Below the pieces are notes generated by a model that was not told where the DNA came from, made no database searches, and was given only the letters and a program-made list of their open reading frames with translations. DNA of 64,000 bases from a virus. Position numbers and translations under genes: made by a program. Shown here one piece after another: positions 7,765-14,647 of this stretch. Numbering within the stretch: position 1 is the stretch's first letter; each line of letters begins with the position of its first letter. Location: the IMG/VR virus record IMGVR_UViG_3300026484_000382, positions 1 through 64,000 of that record; one strand, written 5' to 3'.

Positions 7765-7978
7765 TTTAAAAAAACAAAGATATTTGCAAAACTTTCAAAA
7801 TAGAATAGACGAATTGGAAGAACAGAAAGGTGTTTGTAAGGACAAAGAAAGATTGAATAGGATAGAACAAGAGCTGTATGCATATAAACAAGAAATAAGA
7901 ATGCTTACAGAAACAAAAGAAGAACCTAAAAATAATAAAAAAAGGAAAAGAAGATGTTTAAAGAAGAAGATTATATAA
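7757..7978 (+). CDS. Small coiled-coil protein
   Basis: 73 residues, nearly all charged and helical (~5-50), ending in a basic cluster (KKRKRRCLKKK). Overlaps both neighbours. Probably a short coiled coil. Function unknown. Confidence 0.5.
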   Translation: MDDLKKQRYLQNFQNRIDELEEQKGVCKDKERLNRIEQELYAYKQEIRMLTETKEEPKNNKKRKRRCLKKKII

Positions 7979-8142
7979 CAAAGAAAACAAATAAAATATT
8001 TGGTTTTATAGCAGGAGCTATTGTTACTGTTGTAGCTGCACAGGTTGCTTTTAATTTCCATCAAGATATAATCGGTTTTGCTTGCCTTATTGCCACTGCT
8101 GGATTTGCTGGTGGTCTTTGGATGGAATTAAGTTTTGAGTAG
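7954..8142 (+). CDS. Small two-helix membrane protein (holin-like size)
   Basis: 62 residues with two hydrophobic segments, ~15-32 (FGFIAGAIVTVVAAQVAF) and ~40-56 (GFACLIATAGFAGGLW). AAAAGGAAAAG precedes the ATG. The size and layout fit a holin or another small phage membrane protein, but no endolysin lies nearby, so this is only a possibility. Confidence 0.55.
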   Translation: MFKEEDYITKKTNKIFGFIAGAIVTVVAAQVAFNFHQDIIGFACLIATAGFAGGLWMELSFE

Positions 8143-8181
8143 AATTGAGTAAAGTTGATTGAATGTATTTATTTTTTTTGA

Positions 8182-8207
8182 TACAATAAACAAAAAAAAG
8201 GATAAAC
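8182..8207 (+). promoter_or_regulatory. -10-like TACAAT with A-rich leader
   Basis: TACAATAAACAAAAAAAAGGAT at 8182-8203 sits just before the ATG at 8209. It is one of the best matches to the recurring short-leader promoter motif. Confidence 0.55.
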
Positions 8208-8208
8208 A

Positions 8209-8424
8209 ATGATTTCAAAAGGTTATGTTGAGTATAAAGGTGATATAGGACCAATTAAGGCTGGGTGGCCAGATTTAGGGACTTGTGGTGATGCAGGTTC
8301 AATTAAAGCTGGGTGGCCCGATATGGGAACTTGCAGTAAGATAGGTGATGGTGGAGATGCTTTAATGGCTAACACTGAATGGCCTCCTGCTTTAATGGCT
8401 AATACTGATTGGCCACCACTATAA
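8209..8424 (+). CDS. Tandem-repeat miniprotein with four WP motifs
   Basis: 71 residues with a clear modular structure. A 16-residue unit occurs twice (GPIKAGWPDLGTCGDA and GSIKAGWPDMGTCSKI), followed by two 10-residue units (ALMANTEWPP and ALMANTDWPP). Each unit carries one Trp-Pro. Two cysteines are in equivalent repeat positions. The DNA repeats are diverged at synonymous sites, so the protein repeats seem to be under selection. Strong promoter-like and AAAGGAT signals precede the ATG. I recognise no family. A scaffold peptide, binding decoy or peptide-natural-product-like precursor are possibilities, with no modification enzyme seen nearby. Confidence 0.7.
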   Translation: MISKGYVEYKGDIGPIKAGWPDLGTCGDAGSIKAGWPDMGTCSKIGDGGDALMANTEWPPALMANTDWPPL

Positions 8425-8438
8425 GAGGAGTGATAAAA

Positions 8439-8993
8439 ATGAATAATAGAGAAAAAGAAAGAGATAGATTATCTCGAAATATTGAACTATTAAGCAATTC
8501 TATACCAGTAGGTCTTTCTATGGGTATAGGAGGATTAGCTTCTAAAAACAATAAGATGGTAGCAGCTGGTCTTGGTACTACAGTAGCAGGTGGGTTAATG
8601 ACACACGCTTATTGTGAAAAAAATAAAAAGAAACTAAAAGAAATATATGGTAAAAACTTTAGTTGCTCTGGTTCTAAAGACCCTGTAACAAAAAAACACA
8701 GGGTAATTTCAGCATTAGGTGGCGCTGGATTGTCTGCTGCTGGATTTTTAGCTTCTAAAGATAATAAATTATTAAGAAATATCTCTTTAGCTGGTGGTGG
8801 TATATCTGCTATTAGATTAGGGGCTGCATTACTTGGTAATGATAGGAAACTTAACGAAAACGAAAAAGATATGGATAAAGAACTAAAAAAAATATATAAA
8901 AAACAAGTGGAAACAGATAAAGCCTATAGAGAAAAATATAAAACATTGGAAGCATTAGACATGATAGGTGCGATTCCAACTAGTGCTTATTAA
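8439..8993 (+). CDS. Glycine-rich multi-segment membrane protein
   Basis: 184 residues. The ATG at 8439 has AGAGGAG at good spacing, and I prefer it to an in-frame start at 8409 inside the upstream gene. Hydrophobic Gly/Ala-rich segments lie at ~20-60 and ~90-130, with glycine-zipper-like spacing (GGAGLSAAGF, AGGGISAIRLG). The rest is charged and helical. Similar glycine-zipper proteins recur in this window and may be virion-internal or membrane-pore proteins. Confidence 0.65.
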   Translation: MNNREKERDRLSRNIELLSNSIPVGLSMGIGGLASKNNKMVAAGLGTTVAGGLMTHAYCEKNKKKLKEIYGKNFSCSGSKDPVTKKHRVISALGGAGLSAAGFLASKDNKLLRNISLAGGGISAIRLGAALLGNDRKLNENEKDMDKELKKIYKKQVETDKAYREKYKTLEALDMIGAIPTSAY

Positions 8994-9036
8994 TAAAAGG
9001 GATAATGATAAATGAAATAATTGGGTGGTCCACCAC

Positions 9037-9051
9037 TTAACTTAAAGTTAA
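9037..9051. repeat. Perfect 15-bp palindrome before a small gene
   Basis: TTAACTT-A-AAGTTAA at 9037-9051 lies directly upstream of the AAAGGATATAAG ribosome-binding site of the gene at 9062. It could be an operator or a small hairpin affecting translation. Confidence 0.3.
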
Positions 9052-9061
9052 AGGATATAAG

Positions 9062-9391
9062 ATGAAAACTAAAAAACTATACAAAGTATATAATGTTGAA
9101 GATATTTCAGGAATTTGGAAACTTGCTGAAAAAGAACACGATAGTTCAAATTTAATTGGAGTTAGTCATTGCAGTAGTAAAGGTTTAGTAGATTATACAA
9201 TTTGGTTAGGAGATGTAAATGATTTTATTAAAGATAAGAAATATGTTAAATATCAATTTAATATAAATGATCGTCTTTCTGACAATATTGCATATACATA
9301 TAATGAATTAGAAGAAAAAGGCTTTAAAGTAAATACTATTATTGAAAACTCTCAAAATAAAGAATATCTTGATGTTTTTTATATTATTTAA
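9062..9391 (+). CDS. Small protein of unknown function
   Basis: 109 residues, soluble, mixed alpha/beta, with a conserved-looking LIGVSHCSSKG stretch in the middle. AAAGGAT precedes the ATG. Ends 9 bp before the next small gene. No family recognised. Confidence 0.6.
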   Translation: MKTKKLYKVYNVEDISGIWKLAEKEHDSSNLIGVSHCSSKGLVDYTIWLGDVNDFIKDKKYVKYQFNINDRLSDNIAYTYNELEEKGFKVNTIIENSQNKEYLDVFYII

Positions 9392-9400
9392 GGAAAGAAA

Positions 9401-9547
9401 ATGACAGCACAAGATTATGCAAACAACACTCCACATAAACAACAAGATAATAGTAAATTAGGAGTAGGAATGCAGATAGGGGGGGGCTGGCAACAGCCGG
9501 AGGCAAACTTTATGATACTTTTAGAGATAAGGGAGAACAATGAATAA
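9401..9547 (+). CDS. Small gene carrying an 8-G homopolymer (possible contingency tract)
   Basis: The ATG at 9401 follows AAGGAAAGAAA. As written the frame gives 48 residues ending at 9547 and overlapping the next start. An eight-G run lies at 9479-9486. With six or nine Gs the frame would instead continue as GGLATAGGKLYDTFRDKGEQ and stop at the TGA at 9540-9542 (present coordinates), which overlaps the next ATG in the usual way. That alternative has the glycine-rich helix typical of proteins here and looks like the intended product. Either the gene is off by tract length or there is a homopolymer sequencing error. Confidence 0.55.
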   Translation: MTAQDYANNTPHKQQDNSKLGVGMQIGGGWQQPEANFMILLEIRENNE

Positions 9548-10004
9548 AATAATCTGTTTCGATATAGATGACTGTATATTACCACACTACAATATGTTAC
9601 CTAAAGAGCATAGGTTGCAAATTTTTAAACTTAATCTTGAGCGACTCGTTCACTTGTGTCAACAAACAGAGGCTAAATTGTTTATGACTTCAAGTTGGGG
9701 GATGTTATTTAAAATAAATGACAATGGTTTGATTATTTTTAAAGATGAATTTGATTACGGAGATGAATTTGAGCAAGAAATTGTAGATGTTATGAATTCC
9801 TATTTACAACCTTATATAATAGGAGTAAGCTGTGGTGATAGGAGAGAAGATATTAAAATCCTATTATTACAAGAAGATATACTTGTTGTAGCCATAGATG
9901 ATATGGATTTGTCTGATATAAAAGACAAGAACTTTAAATATATCAATGTGGAAACTATGATTACTGATAGACAATTAAGAGAGATAAAACAATATTTTTC
10001 TTAA
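9540..10004 (+). CDS. HAD-like phosphatase domain protein
   Basis: 154 residues. The N-terminus has the HAD motif I (ICFDIDDCILPHY), with nucleophile Asp8 and Asp10. Motif II-like FMTSSWG follows at ~50, and an acidic DDMD motif lies at ~121-124. This matches small HAD domains found in phage polynucleotide kinase/phosphatase-type and RNA-repair proteins, but no kinase domain is attached. A likely role is phosphate removal from a nucleic acid end or nucleotide. A second HAD protein is encoded on the minus strand at 18622-19050. It overlaps the G-tract gene. Confidence 0.75.
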   Translation: MNKIICFDIDDCILPHYNMLPKEHRLQIFKLNLERLVHLCQQTEAKLFMTSSWGMLFKINDNGLIIFKDEFDYGDEFEQEIVDVMNSYLQPYIIGVSCGDRREDIKILLLQEDILVVAIDDMDLSDIKDKNFKYINVETMITDRQLREIKQYFS

Positions 10005-10060
10005 TTCTACTTATTTTAAAAAAAACTTCTATTTATAATCTCTTTTTAAGTTTTTTTTGT

Positions 10061-10066
10061 TATAAT
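10061..10066 (+). promoter_or_regulatory. TATAAT promoter box before the Rha leader
   Basis: TATAAT after a T-rich tract. Transcription starting about 10073-10075 would give a leader of roughly 150 nt before the ATG at 10226, containing the structured element described at 10089-10185. This leader is much longer than most in the window. Confidence 0.45.
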
Positions 10067-10088
10067 TATTACTGATAAAAACATTTCG

Positions 10089-10185
10089 TTGTAGCATTTT
10101 GTTCTACAAAGAACATTTTGTGGAGGGTGGCACACTTGAGACCTACCCACCACCCTCTACAAAGTGTTTAATGTTGGTAGGTCTC
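10089..10185 (+). ncRNA. Structured leader with predicted H-type pseudoknot
   Basis: Stem 1 pairs 10117-10130 with 10150-10163 (14 bp, one G-T wobble). Its loop contains 10138-10147 (GAGACCTACC), perfectly complementary to 10176-10185 (GGTAGGTCTC), giving an A-B-A'-B' order, which is a pseudoknot if both form. A smaller hairpin (10089-10094 with 10104-10109) precedes it. The element ends about 30 nt before the ribosome-binding site of the Rha gene. It could be a translational control leader, a riboswitch-like element or a free RNA such as a type III antitoxin. Alternatively the repeats could act as DNA operators. Confidence 0.55.
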
Positions 10186-10225
10186 TTCCACACATTCTGC
10201 ACTTAATACATTTAAAGGAAACCTT

Positions 10226-10927
10226 ATGAAGCAAGAAGTTGTTAGTTTGAATGGGAAAAACATTAGGTTTGAAATAGCTACAGACAATGGTAATGATGTT
10301 GTGTTTACAGACAGCATAACTATCGCTGATGTGTTTGGTAAAAAACATAAAGTAGTTATTAGAGCTATAGAAGATGATGTTGCTTGTAACGAATTTTTAA
10401 CTGAGCATAAAATTGTGCCCAGTGAATACACAGATAGATCAGGTAAAAAAAACAAAATGTATTTACTTGATAGAGATGCTTTCTCATATTATGTAATGGG
10501 ATTTACAGGTGAAAAAGCAAAGAAGTGGAAGTTGGAATATATTAAAGCATTTAATAATATGGAAAAAACATTAAAACAAAAACAACAACAAAAACTACCT
10601 TCAAATCCAATGGAAATATTAGAACTTGTTTTTCAAGTGCAAAAAGACCATGAGAAGAAGTTAGTGGAAGTGGAAACAAAAGTTAAAGTTCTTGAAGACA
10701 CAAAAAGACTTGAAGGATGGCAAGAAAAAAAACTTATTGACTTAAAAAATCAAAAAGTATTTGCACTAGCAGGAGACAATAAAGAACTTGCTACAAAATT
10801 ACACAGAAGAGTTTGGAGTTTATTTAAAAAAAATTTTAGTTTACCTAGATATAATGAATTACCTGCGGTTAAATTCAATGAAGGTGTAATGTTTATTAAT
10901 AAAATAAAATTAGAAGATATGTTATAA
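10226..10927 (+). CDS. Rha-family phage regulatory protein with ORF6C-like C-terminus
   Basis: 233 residues. Residues ~18-110 resemble the phage Rha family (pfam09669): VFTDSITIADVFGKKHKVVIRAI, then a strand and DRDAFSYYVMGFTGEKAKKWK and the YIKAFNNME helix. A coiled linker (~115-180) leads to an ORF6C-like C-terminus (~185-233) ending in YNELPAVKFNEGVMFI. Such proteins act as antirepressor-like or developmental regulators. AAAGGAAACC precedes the ATG. The long structured leader suggests post-transcriptional control. Confidence 0.8.
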   Translation: MKQEVVSLNGKNIRFEIATDNGNDVVFTDSITIADVFGKKHKVVIRAIEDDVACNEFLTEHKIVPSEYTDRSGKKNKMYLLDRDAFSYYVMGFTGEKAKKWKLEYIKAFNNMEKTLKQKQQQKLPSNPMEILELVFQVQKDHEKKLVEVETKVKVLEDTKRLEGWQEKKLIDLKNQKVFALAGDNKELATKLHRRVWSLFKKNFSLPRYNELPAVKFNEGVMFINKIKLEDML

Positions 10928-10938
10928 AAAGGATTAAT

Positions 10939-11463
10939 ATGGATGAATTAAAAGAATACAAATCTATTAAAGTAGTTAAAGCAAAACCAATGAAATATCA
11001 CGAAGCAGGTCATTGGGGATATGTTAGAGATTATGATGTGGGGAAAGACGAACAAGAAGGGTATTATGTTGAATATGAAGATGGTTACAAAAGTTGGAGT
11101 CCAAAAGAGGCTTTTGAGAAAGGTTATGTGGAGATAGAGAAAGAATCAAAAACATATGGAAATACTTGTGCTAATGCTGTAAAGAAAAATGTAAAAGATA
11201 TTAAGATTTGGGGTAATGGTGATTTGTTTGAATTAATAAGCAAAGCATCTAGTGAAAGTGAAGGTTGGATGAAATCAACAAAAGCTATGGAAATTCCAAG
11301 AATAGGAGTGGTTATTCAAGTTACTACTCAACAAGGTGATAATGTAGCTGAAGCTGTAACTTTTGTTCCTGGAGCTAAAATCGATAGAGAGTTGGAAACG
11401 GATGAGAATGGTAAAAAAATAGTTATATCAAGAAGAATTATAAAGGATTCAATGTGGAGTTAA
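10939..11463 (+). CDS. Conserved phage protein with SWSPKEAFEKGY motif
   Basis: 174 residues. The N-terminal part contains EGYYVEYEDGYKSWSPKEAF, typical of a small protein widespread in tailed phages. The C-terminal half (~75-160) contains GVVIQVTTQQGDNVAEAVTF, another phage pattern usually seen in separate small proteins, so this may be a two-part fusion. Function unknown. AAAGGATTAAT precedes the start, and the gene overlaps the Tad2-like gene by 10 bp. Confidence 0.65.
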   Translation: MDELKEYKSIKVVKAKPMKYHEAGHWGYVRDYDVGKDEQEGYYVEYEDGYKSWSPKEAFEKGYVEIEKESKTYGNTCANAVKKNVKDIKIWGNGDLFELISKASSESEGWMKSTKAMEIPRIGVVIQVTTQQGDNVAEAVTFVPGAKIDRELETDENGKKIVISRRIIKDSMWS

Positions 11464-12014
11464 AACAATATTTAAGAGATGGAAGAATACACACAGGGTT
11501 AGAAGTAACAAGATTGGATTTAGATAATCTGCTAAAGAAATATGACTTTATTGGTGTAGCAAAAGCAGACAAGCCTGCTATTGTGGAAGCGTTATCAGGA
11601 GATGTTGTTGGTGTAATTATGGGGGATATAAATAATATAGACGAGATACATAATAATGAAGAACCTATTGCAGAAAATCCAGATTGTTGGTTTGTTAGCA
11701 ACAGAGCGATGAAGCCATACAAATCATTAGATGGTGAGTTTAATATTGGTGAAGCAAAAGAATTATTGAAATTAGGTTACAGAGTGAGACATAAGCTCTG
11801 GAAAGATAGTTTTTTAATTTATGTGCCAGGAAGTAAATTTAAGGTAAACAGACCGCCTTTATTAGGTGTATTTGAAGAAGGTACGGAAGTGAATTATGAA
11901 GCCCATATCGATGTTGTTGATATTTGTCCTATAACACAAAAAATCTTTGTTAAACCTTATGTGTTTACACAAGATGACATAATGCGTTATAAATGGGTTA
12001 TAGAGAAAGAATAA
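11454..12014 (+). CDS. Tad2-like (DUF2829) protein with extra N-terminal domain
   Basis: 186 residues. Residues ~95-186 match DUF2829/Tad2: FNIGEAKELLKLGYRVRHKLW, then IYVPGSKFKVNRPPLLG, EGTEVNYEAHID and a final W near the C-terminus. Tad2 proteins bind and sequester the cyclic ADP-ribose signal of the Thoeris defence. Tad2 is usually about 90 residues. Here a further ~90 residues precede it (KYDFIGVAKADKPAIVEALS...), not recognised. The start overlaps the preceding gene. Anti-defence activity is inferred from the family, and the extra domain may alter it. Confidence 0.75.
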   Translation: MELKQYLRDGRIHTGLEVTRLDLDNLLKKYDFIGVAKADKPAIVEALSGDVVGVIMGDINNIDEIHNNEEPIAENPDCWFVSNRAMKPYKSLDGEFNIGEAKELLKLGYRVRHKLWKDSFLIYVPGSKFKVNRPPLLGVFEEGTEVNYEAHIDVVDICPITQKIFVKPYVFTQDDIMRYKWVIEKE

Positions 12015-12044
12015 TTTCTTTCTTTATAACTTAAAGGATTTAAA

Positions 12045-12245
12045 ATGTGCTGTGATAAAATAAAACAAATAGAAGTTGAAATAGGAATGTTGGATAGAAG
12101 GATTGCTACTTTGGAATATCGTGAAACACAAGTAAAGAAAAATGAAAGAGAGATAGAAGAAATTAAAAATGAATTAAAAGAAACTATCGACGAATTGTAT
12201 AGATTGGGTAATGAGTTCGAAAAAATCTACAAAAAAGGAAAATGA
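12045..12245 (+). CDS. Small coiled-coil protein
   Basis: 66 residues with an N-terminal MCCDK and then continuous charged heptads. AAAGGATTTAAA precedes the ATG. The stop overlaps a possible downstream start. Probably a short coiled-coil dimer of unknown function. Confidence 0.55.
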   Translation: MCCDKIKQIEVEIGMLDRRIATLEYRETQVKKNEREIEEIKNELKETIDELYRLGNEFEKIYKKGK

Positions 12246-12301
12246 TGGAAGTTTTAGAAATTGGTGCAATAAATAATGCTTTTAATAAAAAAGGAGAAAA
12301 G

Positions 12302-12877
12302 ATGAATACAGTAAAACAATTAGAAGAATTAAGAAACAATATCTCTGAATGGGGTAGAAAAAATGGTATTACTATTAATGGTAAAGTAGAAGGACAAATG
12401 TTAAAACTTAACAGTGAAGCAAGTGAAATATCTGAAGCTATATTAGAAGGTGATGGTTCTAAATTTATTGATGCAATTGGAGATACTTTTGTTGTAATGG
12501 TTATGGTAGCAGATATCCTAAAAAGAGAACTAAATAGTGATGAGTTAGATTTGAGAATGGTTGGGTATGATAAAACGCTTGAAGAACTACGCGATGATAT
12601 TGATTTTGTAATATTACTTAAAATTCAGGTTGAATTAGGAGAACTTAATGATTTAATTGCAAAAGGAAGATATGAAACTTCTTTTACTACATTAAATAAA
12701 ATGTTAAGTGTTTTAAATGCTCTTGCAGAAGATAGTGATAATAAGTTAGTTGAATGTATTGAAGCGGCTTATAATGAAATTAAAGACAGAGTAGGTTTTT
12801 TAACTCCTGATGGGGTGTTTGTGAAAAGCACAGACCCAGAATATGAGAATGTAGTTAAGCAGTTTAAAGGCAAATAA
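12302..12877 (+). CDS. MazG-like nucleotide pyrophosphohydrolase
   Basis: 191 residues from the ATG at 12302, which has AAAAGGAGAAAAG upstream. An in-frame ATG at 12242 lacks such a site. Residues ~30-80 carry the all-alpha NTP pyrophosphatase signature: EASEISEAIL (ExxE) followed by FIDAIGDTFVVMV (the second acidic helix). A second acidic helical part follows, and the C-terminal YNEIKDRVG resembles the end of phage MazG-like proteins. Expected role: hydrolysis of (d)NTPs or signalling nucleotides in the infected cell. Confidence 0.8.
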   Translation: MNTVKQLEELRNNISEWGRKNGITINGKVEGQMLKLNSEASEISEAILEGDGSKFIDAIGDTFVVMVMVADILKRELNSDELDLRMVGYDKTLEELRDDIDFVILLKIQVELGELNDLIAKGRYETSFTTLNKMLSVLNALAEDSDNKLVECIEAAYNEIKDRVGFLTPDGVFVKSTDPEYENVVKQFKGK

Positions 12878-12878
12878 C

Positions 12879-13067
12879 ATGGAAGACATGAGAATGAAAA
12901 TAATTATGGTCTTTGTAATAGTATATGCAATGGGATATGTTACATCAATTGCTTCTAATTATGTAAAAGGAACAGTATTAAAATTATTAGTTCCTTTTCT
13001 GTCTGGAATAATAAGTGGTGCTATCATTGGATATTTTACTAGAATAATGGTTGCATCATGTATGTGA
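12879..13067 (+). CDS. Small two-segment membrane protein
   Basis: 62 residues with two hydrophobic segments, ~7-24 (IIMVFVIVYAMGYVTSIA) and ~34-54 (LLVPFLSGIISGAIIGYFT). Begins 2 bp after the MazG-like gene and overlaps the next gene. Holin or another small membrane protein by size, with no specific family motif. Confidence 0.55.
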   Translation: MEDMRMKIIMVFVIVYAMGYVTSIASNYVKGTVLKLLVPFLSGIISGAIIGYFTRIMVASCM

Positions 13068-13327
13068 TAAAAGATTTCAAAGGGACTAAATATAAAGCAA
13101 GAACTAAATTTGCTTGGTTGCCGAAACAGTTAGATGATGGCTATAAAGCTTTCTTCAGTTTTTATGTAGCCATTGAAAAACTTTGTTATCCATGTCAGGA
13201 TTTGCCTTTCTGGGTTGAGATATACTCAATGACATTGCCAGACATACCAGTGGATATAAAATCTGTATTAGAAGTAGAGCTTGAAGAATGTATAGAAAAA
13301 TTAAAAATAAAAGATAAGGAAAAATAA
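13058..13327 (+). CDS. Small protein of unknown function
   Basis: 89 residues, start overlapping the preceding membrane-protein gene (ATGTATGTGA). Aromatic-rich middle (KAFFSFYVAIEKLCYPC) and an acidic helical tail. No family recognised. Confidence 0.5.
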   Translation: MYVIKDFKGTKYKARTKFAWLPKQLDDGYKAFFSFYVAIEKLCYPCQDLPFWVEIYSMTLPDIPVDIKSVLEVELEECIEKLKIKDKEK

Positions 13328-13812
13328 TGCTAAAAAATAAAATTGTTAAAAAAGGTATGGATGCTTTAAAAGTGGGAACTGTAGTTGTGTTTAGATTACC
13401 TGCTATTACAAATGAAAATCATTTAGGGTATTGGCCCAAAGAAATTGTATCAGATAAAGATATAAAAGAAATAAAAAAATCTGTTGATAAGACAGAACCA
13501 TTAATTGGTGTTATTAGAAGAAGAATTGAAACTGATGACGGAATGACATTTGATGTTGCGTTTTTCACAAGAAGACATGATGGAACTATTTCCGGTTACA
13601 TAGAACTAAAAGAGGTTATGATTTGGAGATACTTTGTTGACCCTTGTAGTTCTGGAATACCACCTAAATGGTTTAAGGAAATTGTTAGAACATCTCAAAA
13701 AGAAGAAGGTTATTTTGTTGAAATTCCTGCCGATAAGATTCATTATCTAAAAGAATGTAAAAAGAAACCGAAATACGCAAAAGTTAAATATATTGTAAAG
13801 GATGAAAAATGA
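13327..13812 (+). CDS. Protein of unknown function
   Basis: 161 residues, AAGGAAAA before the ATG, start overlapping the previous stop. Predicted mostly beta with basic patches, and a Lys-rich C-terminus. No catalytic motif seen. Confidence 0.55.
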   Translation: MLKNKIVKKGMDALKVGTVVVFRLPAITNENHLGYWPKEIVSDKDIKEIKKSVDKTEPLIGVIRRRIETDDGMTFDVAFFTRRHDGTISGYIELKEVMIWRYFVDPCSSGIPPKWFKEIVRTSQKEEGYFVEIPADKIHYLKECKKKPKYAKVKYIVKDEK

Positions 13813-14015
13813 AAGTAATATTAGAACACGACGAAATTTTAGATGCAATAGCAGAATATGCTGCTAAAAAGTTAAATGTAAAACCAAGTGAAATTACTAT
13901 TAGACTTAATGCAAGAAAAGGTAGAAGTTTTGATGCCGATATAGAAATGGTTGAGTATGTAAAAACTGATGATAAACCTTTAACAGATAATGTGTTAGAA
14001 GAGGAACATCACTAA
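13809..14015 (+). CDS. Small conserved phage-type protein
   Basis: 68 residues overlapping the previous stop by 4 bp. The pattern (an N-terminal ILDAIAEYAAKKLNV helix, a PSEITIRLNARKG strand, then DADIEM) resembles a family of very small phage and plasmid proteins of unknown function. Confidence 0.5.
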   Translation: MKVILEHDEILDAIAEYAAKKLNVKPSEITIRLNARKGRSFDADIEMVEYVKTDDKPLTDNVLEEEHH

Positions 14016-14647
14016 TGTTTGATTTCTTTAATGTAAAAAAACGAGTAAATGAGTTTGATGACTCTTTTATTCGTTTTAGGCTTTATCTGAACTTTATTTA
14101 TGCAATAGGTCTTGCTTTTGCATCACCTGTATCTACAGCTCTTAAAGGGATAGAATTTCAAGGCATTTTGTGGTTAATTCCATTTTTTACATTACTTGGT
14201 GTAATCCTATCTAAATACACTGAATTCCTTGTTAAGAAGTTAACGATACAAATTGCTCATAAATTAATAGGAGTATCTACATTGCTTATAGTTTTTATTC
14301 CATTTATTTATGCTTATAATCACTTTTTAGCAGCCATATATCTATCTGCATTGATTGTTTTTGATGGATTGATATTTGGTGTTTATGGTGTATTTTTAAC
14401 TAACTACATAACAAAAATTAATCCCGAGTTGATAAGCAAATATCAAACAACAAGAATTCATGTTTGGGCAGATGGGGCTTTAATAGGAGGAGTTTTAGCG
14501 TTATTTATCATAGGTAATGATGATATTTGGTATGGAATGTTAGCAGCTGCTGTTGTAGATACAACTATTGTAATAATGTTTATAAATAATTACAAACATA
14601 TAAAAGACATAAAAGAAGAGGAATACAAAATAAAGGATAAAAAATGA
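14015..14647 (+). CDS. Polytopic membrane protein (about six segments)
   Basis: 210 residues with hydrophobic segments at roughly 25-45, 50-68, 80-102, 106-132, 150-166 and 170-190, and a charged C-terminal tail. The length is too short for a full MFS or MATE transporter, but it could be a vitamin/queuosine precursor (YhhQ-like) transporter or another six-helix protein. The sequence gives no diagnostic motif that I can name. It is coupled to the hydrolase gene downstream by a 4-bp overlap. Confidence 0.65.
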   Translation: MFDFFNVKKRVNEFDDSFIRFRLYLNFIYAIGLAFASPVSTALKGIEFQGILWLIPFFTLLGVILSKYTEFLVKKLTIQIAHKLIGVSTLLIVFIPFIYAYNHFLAAIYLSALIVFDGLIFGVYGVFLTNYITKINPELISKYQTTRIHVWADGALIGGVLALFIIGNDDIWYGMLAAAVVDTTIVIMFINNYKHIKDIKEEEYKIKDKK

